Below, one piece after another: positions 24,001 through 36,000 of a stretch of DNA of 64,000 nt. Each line of letters begins with the position of its first letter. The first letter of the stretch is position 1. The stretch lies in NCBI GenBank assembly GCA_028554795.2, contig CM068826.1, forward strand, positions 102,612,346 through 102,676,345. The letters run 5' to 3'. This DNA comes from Sinohyriopsis cumingii. Its lineage: Eukaryota > Mollusca > Bivalvia > Unionida > Unionidae. The notes below the pieces were generated by a model, which saw nothing but the letters and a program-made list of their open reading frames with translations, did not search any database and was not told where the DNA came from. Position numbers and translations under genes: made by a program.

Positions 24001-27000
24001 GCTAAACGTAAGTCGTCTTCAGTGAATCCTGTAAATTCAAGCTCATCGTTACTATCATTTTGTGTCGAGGGCGTAAAAGCTGGCCCAAGACCCTTTATCC
24101 AGCATCGTTCAATGCAGCGTGCAGTGATAGCATCCCAGGTTTTACCTCCAAGGTGACATACTTCTTTTAAGTTGAGTAATGCCAATGATGTGTCGACGGA
24201 TGCGTTATTATCTGCTACCATTCCCTTTATCATTTCACGGCGATAATTTTGTTTAAGTACGGAAATTATGCCTTGGTCAAGTGGCTGGATTTCTGACGTA
24301 GTGTTTTTCGGGAGGTACGAAACTTTGATCTTGCCATCACTGCTGACAAGATTTTCCGCTGGGGGGTGGGCAGGGCAATTATCCAGCAGGAGGAGAGCTT
24401 TTTCCTCCAGCTTGAGTTTTCATAAATAAGCCCGAACATCTGGAACGAATGTTTTGTGAAACCAGTCGTCAAATATGGAGCTATTCATCCAAGCATTCTT
24501 GCTGTTAGTGTACTGAAATGGAAGTGCCTTCATATTTACATGATGAAAACATCTGGGAGCTTTCGATTTTCCAATCATCAGAGGTCTGACTTTGTGGCTG
24601 CCAGACTTGTTAACACAAAATAAGAGAGTCACTCTGTCCTTCCTCTTCTTGAAACCTTCTCGTTTGTGACTGTCAGTCTTGGTTGCAAGGGTGCAATCGG
24701 GTAACATTTTATAACATAAACCAGTCTCATCGCAGTTGTAAACTTGGTCGGCTGTGTAGCAACCGTCCTCCAGCAACTTTTTAAGCCCAATCGGGTAGGA
24801 ATTGGCAGCTTCTTTGTCAGCGGAGCGGATTTCCCCAGACACAAGAACTTGGCTGATAGCGTGCCTTTTCTTGAATCTGTCTAGCCAGCCATTACTCGCC
24901 TTAAATTTGGAATCATCTCCATTGATACGGCAATCAAATTTCTCTGCTTGGGCTTTCAGAATTGGGCCAGAAATTGGAACACCTTCTGAGCGAGCTTGTA
25001 CAAACCATTGGTACAAAGCTGAATCTAGGACATTGTCATTAGCTAACTTAACCCTTTTACGCTGTAAACCAGTTTCCTCTTCAAGAATGTTGGGTAGACT
25101 ATGGAGCTTTCCTTCATCTGTTTTCCACCCTCGCAAAGTGGACTCGCCGATTCCTAGATCTCTGGCAAGCTGAGTTTGTTGTTTGCCCTTCTTTAGTTGA
25201 TCTAGGGCATACAGTTTCTCTTTAGCAGGAAACGACTTGCGTTTTTGAACTTGCTTTTCCATAACAGTAAAATATTTTTTTATATAAGCAAACAACGTAC
25301 ACAGATAAAGCTCGATAACTAAGTAATGAAGGCCTGCAATGGTTACAAATCACTTTTTATATAAAACAAAATTAAGCTGAACGGATGTACAATTTCATAC
25401 CCTTTTAATTTACAGATAATAAAGTGGATATTATTTACTTTCAACTGTTTGTTGTTTGATCACACCGCCAAGCACAGCATACATGTTGGCGGCTTTCGTC
25501 CTTTGATGTTTATTAAATTGTGCGACTCTTGTATCAACCACAGCTTTGTCTGCTGCTTGGCTGTGATTGCAGTTAAATAAGAAGCCCATGTCGGCTATTG
25601 TTTGAGCAACGACTGTATACAGAATTCATGGAAGACAATCACAAAGACGATTTACTGGCTTTACTCATGGATCCGTAATAAGTAACACTTCCGATAATGT
25701 TTACTTCGGCTTAACAATTCAAAAACCTAATGAAACCAGTTTTCTCTTCTAGAGTAGAATACGGAGCTTCACCACAACCTGTTCAAATTGATAAATTTCA
25801 GAAGCCAAGCGTTGTACACACTATTTCTCGTACGTTATATATATCGTATTATTTTAGAATTCATACACGATCACTTCTCCAAAATCACTTAAAGAACCTG
25901 GATAAATTGTTAAGTTCCGATCGTTTATTATTAAAAGTCATACGCGAATTCTTCCACCAAATTATAATAAACGTTTTACACACTATTTCTCGTACGTTAA
26001 ACAAATATTTTCACAGTCCGATAAAAATACACGTAAATGAATTTCAAATTTCAGGAACCATGCCACGATCATATTATTTTAAAAGTCACAACTAATCTCA
26101 TGCCCAAAATTAAGTTAATTTCTTGTTTTGTTTTTTTTACTTTTCTCCAAATTTTTTTTCTCCATGTGTGAATGAATATACAAAATTTCGGGAGCCATGC
26201 TACGACCGCGTTATATCCGAATTCGCGTTATGGCGGGGCGCATTATAGTGGGGTTCCACTGTACTTAAATGCATGGATATGCATACACTCCTATTATGAG
26301 ACAAGTATGAGTGATGTTAACACTCTTCAGGGTTTCCTTAGAAGTGATATATCTGTCAAACTCAACTTAGAGCAAACTGCAGATTTTTGGTCCAATCTAA
26401 AATCTTTAACTTTCAATCGTAATTAAACAAATTACATCTGACAGAATCTTTCTAGATTAAAAAGTTATCTTACTGGTGTCTGAATGGAAAGGTTGGATGA
26501 GCTGTCTGTAGGTCAGTAATGTATCACTTTTATGATGACTATCAAATTCAAACAAAATATACATGCAGTAAATAAACTGATCAAATAAATTATGTAGTCA
26601 TTATTGTTGACCGTCCTAACTTTGTGCCATCCTTGGTTCATGTGCAATGTTTCTCATGACCTCACATGCTTGTTTTAAGATCCTGATGTCATTAAATGGG
26701 TCAATGCCTTTCGTCAACAGCGACAGTAAAGTAAGTACTAATTGAGAAATTGTTCAACAAATAAAAGAAAGCACAATAGAAATGTCCAATTTAACTAATG
26801 CCATTTTTGCCTCAAGTCTGTGGCCCTGGAGCCAGTGTTAGCTGTTCAAGTCAGATCCACTGTTCACATTTTGGTTTACTGGACCTATTTATTAACATGA
26901 AACCCAAGACAGATATTTTTGTGACAGCAAAGGCAATGCAAAACCTTGGTTACCTTACATGCACTTCTTGTACCATGTTAGAAAAAATGAATGAAATGGA

Positions 27001-30000
27001 CAATGCAGAATTAAATGTTTCACTGAAATATTGAAAGATAAGGGGAAAAAATATTTCTTATTTAATAACATTGAGAAAAAAATCATCATATGTGTAAATA
27101 TGGTAATTTTATATAAAAATTTAAAGGAAATAAAAAAGTATCTTTTTTCTTTGACACTTTTCTCATGAATGTTTTAATGCAGTTTATATGAGTGTGAAAG
27201 AAATTAAATACATTACAAATGCAGGTATTTAATAATATAGGACATTATAAACAATCAAAAGAAAACTGAAAGAGCTTTCAAAACTATGGCTGAGGAAAAA
27301 ATATCTTCTTGCCATGCAATCAAAGCACATTCGCAACTCAAAATTGTGTACTTTCATAAAATTTGTACAAGTCAAATTTTAGTTCAATATCTTCATTGTA
27401 GGCCTCTGAATAACCCACTTGTACAAACTGCTGGTTTAATGAAGAAAACAATAACAATTAATGAAACAATGTATTAGTGATGTCACAAAATAAAGACTAG
27501 CACTGGAGTCCTAAGACCTTAGTCCCAAGCAAGTTTTTATACTAAAGGTGTTCTGGCATAAAATTACTGTTTGTTTTATTACTACTTACTGACACCTGGA
27601 ATACAGGTGAGAGAGGTTTTCTACTTTTGTCTTATTACTACTTACTTCTATGACACCTGGGATACAGGTGAGGGTGGTGAATTCATATGAAGCTGTCTCA
27701 CTGTGAGTATCTGTCAAGGTATTGAGCAAAGTGGACTACAATAAAAAAGGTGAAGAAAACATGAACAGATGACAACTAACTTTTAAAGATGTTCTGATCG
27801 TTTTTTTTAAATTCTAACTCAAGCTTTTTAATAAGCTCAACCTTTAAATTACCAAAGTCTGACAATTTTTCAGATAACCCCAATCCCAACTTTTCCAACC
27901 TTGCACCAGGCAGGCTCAAATGATTAATCAAGATCATTTATGATAAAATCCTGTATTCTGAACACATGCACTCTCCCCACCCACCCCGGGGGGAGAGGGG
28001 CTTGGGGATGTAGAATAATCACAATGTGCCTCCTGCATGTTGTCAGAGGCAGCAAATAAAGACAACCTTTCTGCTCTAGGAAATATTTTACTTTATTTTG
28101 CCATAATCTTTGGTTTCTATGTCTTTCGGGATACCTAACTTACTTGGTACTCTAACCAGAATTCTGCTGATGTGGCATTAAACAATACAAATATATAAAT
28201 ACATAAATACTTATAAATACTGCATAACAGGAAATTACTCAATCTGAGACATCAAATGCTAAAACAGACTTACGATTGAAAAGAACATTTCTGGATCCCA
28301 AACATTCCATTTTATATTTGTGTATATGTATTATGAAAATTAATTGTTAGGCTACACATATCCTCTTTAATGAATGATCAGTTTCTTTTGCAACACAGCG
28401 ACAATATATATTCTTTCGATACTTGAAACAACAACATAAAATGTCAGCTAAACATAATTCACGTGTCTTTATTAATACAATAAATTAAATACAGTTAATT
28501 CTTCACCACATGCATTGGAAAACTTTAGAAAACTTCATTTTCAGAGAGTATGGGTCATGAGTAAGAGTGGAAACTATGTTCTTAACCATTGACAAGCCAA
28601 TGTTCTTGATTACTCTGTTAAAGATGCAGAAAATTTGCCATGAATAAGATGAAAATGGCATTTTCAATCTATCTTATGCTAAATGTTTCCATTGTTTTCG
28701 AATCATGCAAAAGTTATGCAGCATATGATTTGGCATACTCCAAATGTCCTTAAAGTCCTGTTAAATATCAGCTACTGTGACCTCCTTTTGCTTCTTATGA
28801 GCAGTACCATCAATGATGAATATACAAATCAAGTTTCATGACTACACATGCAACAGTGTCAGAGAAAATGAGCTACATGTCAATGCAAACATTACATGCT
28901 TGCACCTACACTGGCCACTCTGGTGGGCTAAATAATAGCACATCTGCCTCGTTTGTGGGAGGTTACACATTTAAACCCTGGCCAAGTCATACCAAAGACA
29001 TAAAAATGGTACCAGCAGTTGCCTCACTTGGTGCTCTGCATTAAGAGGTTAGTTTTACGACTGGTCAGCCCTGTGTCAGGATAATGTGACTGGGTAGGAT
29101 ATGATGCTACATGTCTGTGGCGTGATGCCCCAGTGCTAGACATTTCTATAAACTGCCACACTGCAGATATTATAGCGATATGATGGGAAAAATTGTTAAA
29201 GTTATGGTAAAAATCCAAATCACACACACACCCCCCAACACTGGAGGGTGAAAGGGAAGTAATGGGTAAGAGTTTCTTCCCCTTGTCCATAGAAATGAAA
29301 ATGTTTTTGTGGGATAGCTAGATTCTAGCGATAGTGAAGCTTATATTCCTAATGTCATTGTGATTGGTGAACATATTCAAAATAGAAATGTGTTGTTTAG
29401 TCTAGCTAACAGCTTTCTTTGCCAACTGGCTTACCTTTCCTACTTTATGATGAATTTGATTATAATGCAGCTTTGGATATAACACGCTACCACTCCTGTG
29501 ACCAAAATTATAGAAACGTGTTTAATCTTGTCGAACATGCATAGCCAAATATCTTACCTTTCCCACGGATGGAAAACCTATTAGAGCCACCCTTGCATCA
29601 CCAGATTTCATCACATCAAAGCCTTCTCCCTAAAACAAACAGATACAAAACAATCAAATTCAAGAATGGCAAACAAACAATTTTCTATACAAAAGTTCTA
29701 TTCCATTTTCATCTGTAAAAAAGAAAAAAGATTAAAATAATATGCATATATTAAAATGGATACAATTAATTTCAAAGTCATGAAAGATGCATAATGTTTT
29801 GTATCATATACACACAAAAACATACATTAAAATGGGATACAATTACCTTTAAAGCCTTGAAAGATAGACAATGTTTTTATTACTGAAAGCAACTAAATAT
29901 TTCTCAAATTTGAAAAAGTCATTTTTACCAGTAATTTTGAATAAAATAAAGCGTACAGCTCCTGCTGATTTTAACAACATAATTCCAAGTATAACACAGT

Positions 30001-33000
30001 ACCACTATGGACCACGTAACCAAAATTATACAAATTTAAAGTTAAAAAATAAATTAATACAGAGCTTTTAACATCGATTAGCTGAATAATTTACGTGAGA
30101 AACATTGTTCCTTAACTAGTCCAACTAAACTCTTTTCATAAACATGGCTTCATATTTGACTGAATACTGTGGATAATGCATCCCAATAATATTAAAATGT
30201 TTTAGATTTTGAAGATGACTGGTCTGTTACAGGCTGGAAAGGTGAATCTTGCTAATTTTTAAAGCAAAGGACCATCATTAGTTCAGGTTTTTCTTTCCTT
30301 CCATACAAATTAGTATACTGTTTGCAATTCTTATACACAGTAATATGTTTTTATGTATACAATAAAAAAAACTTCTCTGTACCAAAATTTTGTAGACAAA
30401 ATGTTAGTTTAACTCTAAACCTGGGGTTTTAATTCAAATGAGTTCAAACCAGCAAGGATCCAATTTACCTCTCTTCTAAAAAGATTGAAAAAAACTGCAA
30501 ATAAGGAAAATAAACTTACAACACTCCCTCATTAAAATGTTGTAGCTGTGGGCCATAACTGCTGACATAGCAATATGTACCAAACAATTTTGCAACAGGT
30601 ATGAATGATGTGAACCACTGTATAGCCAGAGTCATCAAAATAATGTTTTAGAATGAAAAGAAAAATACAAAGGGCATTTGAAAAGTTATGAAAATTCTGA
30701 GACAACTTTTTTGTTTCCTGTAACCTGTCAAACACTTTAATGCATATTGACAGACAAAATAACATTCTATAAATAGATCTTCAGCTGCAAGTGCAACCTG
30801 CCATCATGTGAAATAACATTGGTAAATCACAGTGACATCAAAATGCTGAAGATGGAAATACAATTCAGCTACTGAGTAAAGAACATACTGTAAAATCCAG
30901 GTGCTCTTAGAATACTCTCCGATTGATACCAAGGCCAATCTGGATCAAGTTTTACAGATTTATATCCAACAAAAGGTATCGTTATTTTAAAGATGGAGGC
31001 AAATACATGGAAGATGACCTGCATTCCAGTACATTATAGTCCGCAAATGATGAGAATAAAGAAGCAGCTGTCGAGAAGGCAACTGATAATGAGGCATGAT
31101 ACACTGTCAAAAGTATTTCTATTACCATGGGAATTAATTTGTCAGCTGTTTTTGATATACTGAAGAATCATTTCACCATCTGGAATGTTTGTGCATGGTG
31201 GATCTGGCATTAGCAGACTCATGATAAAAAAACAGACTTGGGTTGGATCATCAAACAACTACTTGCCAAATATAAAAAAAGGTCATATGGAATGTTTGAA
31301 AGACAATATGGATTTACTTTTCTGAACCAAATTCAAGAGAAAATAGGTAAATATGGATTGGAAAAAAGAAGCATAGATTAAAAATCACTTGAAGTCAGAC
31401 TGTCAAGATTGTTTTATACACTGTATTTCTTGATGCAAAAGGCCCAGTCATCCTGGTACATGTGTCTTACTACACCACCAAGTGTTACAAAAAGTTGTGG
31501 AACACTACCGAACAATCATTCCACATAACAGTACCCAAATTATCCATCTAATCCATGACAGTGCACTGGCACATAAATCCACCACTTTGACAGACTTTAT
31601 GAAGGGCCACAAGACCCCAACTCTGCCACATCTCCATACAGCCCTGATTTACATCCAAGTGATTTTTGGCTGAATCATGTTATCACAGATTCATGGAGGG
31701 GCAGATGATCCAAAGCTGTGATATGTCTGGAAGTGGTTTTCCAGTGTGTAAACATAACAAAGAAATGAATACAAAATGGTATTTAATAACTGTATAATCA
31801 GAATGAGAAAGTGTGAAGAGGTATATGGGGCATACTTTGAGGAGATGCATTGATATACTGTTCACTGATAAAGGGACTTTACTGTACAGCTCACTAATAT
31901 TCAGAACTTTTTAAATATCCATCATTAAAAAAACAACTTAATTTTCTTCACTTGCCACCGATATTGTCAGAGCAGGACAAATACAACAGTTTAATATTTA
32001 GTCATGGGATTATGGATTACTTTTAGCTTTCATTTATTATACCAACAAACTTCAAATGAAGACACCACAGTGGTGGCTTAAGTGGTTGTGGGTTTGAACC
32101 CCAACCAAGTCATACCAAAGACATAAAATGGTACTAACAGAGTAGCTCTGCCTCTGCTCCAGTGTTAGACATCACTAAAAACTGCCACACTGCAGACATC
32201 ATAGCGATATTACTGAAAAATTGTTAAAGCTATGTTAAAATCTAAATCACACACAAACACACACTCAAATGTAGACAAATACTGACAATTCTGAGCTGAG
32301 ATCATAACATTTTACCTTGGCTCCCGATTTCCCTTGAGGCTCTAGTAGCTGCTGACGATACCTTGCTAGTTTGGCCTTCAGTAAGCCAAGATGGTATTCT
32401 GTGGCTATAAAAATAAAACGTAATGACAAAATAAAGCCAAAACTTACAAAATATTCCTCTTCTCAGATCATCCAATCTATTATGAAAATTAAAACCCTAA
32501 TATCCTCTTCTGTTCAGCATGACAATGACATTTCCAACAATGATGAGTGCATTAGATACATAATAATGTGCATTCTTGTAAATTCTGTGCTCTCGTGTTT
32601 GTTATTTGTTTTTGTCTTGAAACTGCCTCAGACAAAGACAACAATATTTTTTCTCTTAACAAAAGAAAGAACCAGGAACATACAGAAGCGTATTTTTTAC
32701 ATGAATAATCACCATTTACACTTTATCCCAGTTTCTTTGGGCATACAGTAGCTATACTTAGCAAAATGGAAAGTTTGGCTAAAGGTAGCATAACTCTGTT
32801 ATATTATGCAAATTAAGTCCAGAGTATTGTTGTATGAAAAGCATGTTACATGCCTGTCCTTTATTTAATGGTCATCTAACTTAAAATTTCTGAGTACAAA
32901 CCATTGTTTCTTCTTTCAGTCAGTCACCTTGGCCTTTGACCTTTAGATTCTAAAATCAATGCATGCCATACATACAGACTGGTTGAGGTATGTGATGTTA

Positions 33001-36000
33001 ATGTGCAGAAACCACCAGTATTCTTTTCAGTCACAGTGACCTTGACCATTGATCTTTTGAATACAAAATCAACAGGTTTCCATCCACAAAGTTTAGTAAC
33101 TGTATATGATGGAAAATTCAAGTTACTGTGCAGAAACCATTCTGCTTTCAGTCAGAATGACCTTAACCTTGAGCTTAAAATTAAAAAGTTACTTTCTTAT
33201 CCAATGTGAAGGCCATTCACAAAGCTTGATGACTGTAGATGGTAGAACTCCTTGTGCACAAATCTTCTTTCAGTAATAGTAAACTTGACTCTTAACCCTC
33301 TGACCCTGATATTAATAGGGTTCTCTTACCCAAGTGCAAGCCATCCAAAAGTTCTGGTAACTGTAGGTGCTGCAGACATGTTTTTCTTCTTTCAGTCACA
33401 CCAATCTTGACATTTTGGACCCCAGAATCAATAGGGTTTTTCCCTATTTTGGACCCCAAAATCAATAGGGTTTTTCCGTACCCCATGTTCAAGCTATCCA
33501 CAAATTTTACTACCTCATAGGAGCCAAGCTGGCCCAATTGGAAGAGTATCTGATTTGTAATCCAGGAGTCACAGGTTTGATACTCACCCAGGTGCTCTAG
33601 GGTCAGCTACCAAGGTGTCCTTGGGAAGGGTTCTTTGATCCAATTGTCTCGGCATGATGCAGCCAATAATGTGATCAAAATGCCATTAAAAAACAACAAA
33701 AACAAAACAAATTCCATGGTTGAGAACTCATGCTACTGAGCGGAAACTATTTTTCTTTTTTCAATTATAGTGTCCTTAACTTAAGAATTTTTCAGCCTGA
33801 AATTGATAGAGTTCTTTATTATCCCAAATGCAAGTCAACCACAGAGTTTGATTAGTTAAGATGATGACAACTCGATTTATTGTGCAGAACCAAATTGGTC
33901 ACCATATACTCTGACAGCATATAAAACCTACAGAACCAATCCTAACAACTGAGACTCCAACACCAGAATCTGACAGTCGAGAAGCAGGGACTCGCACAGC
34001 ACAGAAAAGAACTCTGGGCAAAAATTATTATGTGTATTTCTGCATACATTAGTCTTTGTACAGTTACAATGAGATCACATCAATAAAAAGGACATAACAA
34101 ATGGTGTTTGCGGAATAGATTTGACTTTGAAATATATTACCTAAATATCTAAACACTAAAACAGACCAAAAAAGGTGTCAGCAGCAGCAAAACAGCCTGA
34201 ATCACTAAAGTACAATTGGAAATCCTTAAAATCGAATTAAAAAACTCACAAAAATTTCCTTATAACACAACCATATGTCCATTATTTTATAGGTATCTGT
34301 ATTCAATGTCAGTAACACCTAAAAAGAGATGAATTACTGAAGTGGCATTAGAAAACATCAAAATATTGTTATAAAACATCTGTTATCTATTTGTAATGGT
34401 ATAATCCTGATATGAGGTCTGGAGCTGGAAATTAGTAGAAAAGAATCTAAAAACCCTCTGAAACAAAATCCAAATCAATGAATGGAATTATAAAACATCA
34501 ATTGTCCATTATTCTTTCACTATTTATCTTCAATTTCAGAGTCCCTGAAATGGAGTCTTTATGACATAAAGTAATCACTGAAATGGATCCAAAGTGAATC
34601 TCACTGAAAGTAAGCTGGAAATCACCCCAACAGAGGTATAAAATATATGTATGTCCCTGGGTGTTTTTTAGAAAGCATATTGCTTCCGTTTTCGTGAAAG
34701 TCCTAAAATCTTTATTTGTATTAATAGATTTGGGTTTTGTTGTATAAACAATATGTATCATATAAGTTCGATTTAATTTCCTTTTCTAGATTTAATTCCC
34801 AAGTGATATTTCTGAAGTTTTCTGGCAGTGAAAGTTGACAGATTATTCCTTCGCTTGCAAAGGCAGCAATCACTTTTTTAAGTTGACAATCTTTTGATAG
34901 GGCCACAAATTTAATACAAGTACTTGATCAATACCAAGCAGAGTTCAACATCTTCCAGTGAATGTTTGACCTTAATTCCTTAGCTTGTAAAGGAAACACC
35001 CTCCATGTTTTCCCATGTAACAACCCTTTGATCAAGCCACCAGTGCCAAGTAACAGAGGGTGGTAATTTGAACTTTTTGTCATCTTGCCAACAACTGATA
35101 TATGCTCATTTGCAACCTTTAATAAATTTCACAGACTGTATGATTAAAGTAGTAGTTTCTGAGCCCAAGCTCAGTCTCTGTGTAAGCGCATAGAGTCAAA
35201 CGATATTTATGGCTACCAGATGGTCATGGAGGATTTCAGAACAGAACTGACAGTGAATAAGAATTTTTGGATTTTATACCAGATGACATTAGTGACATTT
35301 ATAGGATACTGTGAATCACAAAAATGTGGACTTAACTTTCATTGTTTAGTTGTATAATGTTTGGAATTAACATAATACAGTATATTGCAAATCGGATCAT
35401 CCTGAACTATTTTTTTATACAGCTATGTAATCTGTAATTGAGTTCATGATTTATCATATCATTTAATACATCATATCAATGCATATCATATCAATGCATT
35501 TAAAATGTTTCACATTATGGACTTTAATAGATTTAATTGCAACAAATTATATGTTGTCAATTTATTTGTGACATATTCCACTCACTAACATAATTGTATT
35601 GCACACTAGTTTTATTCTGATCTATTTATCCACTCTGTCCTGTTTATTTTTCCAAAGTGCAAATCTGAATCACCTGTGGGTCAGTGGTTCTTCCTGGGGT
35701 TGTCTCAGGTTCTTCCTTGACCAGTTATACTGGCCATGATGTATATCCTATTTTGTGCTGAAAAATGGTGTTAAACCCCATAACAACAACAAACTGTTGG
35801 TTACAATATTTGTTTTGTGATTTCAATCTCCTTTTCAATGGTGATGATGAGACCAACATTCCATTTTGGTGATTTTGAACTCTCTACATTTTTTGGTTAA
35901 TATTGATATTCTGCTTCAGCATTTTGCAACTCTGATTCAGCGATATGGATCCATATAGTCATACTGGTTAAATGTTGTTGTTCAGTATTGATTATTTGAA

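Noticed and set aside
24266-24472. Separate small minus-strand gene next to the transposase
   Set aside because: It is an out-of-frame reading across the TGA of the transposase; the true frame resumes directly after the stop.
32371-32751. 126-codon plus-strand open frame
   Set aside because: Begins antisense to DRG2 exon 2 and continues into the intron; a shadow frame.
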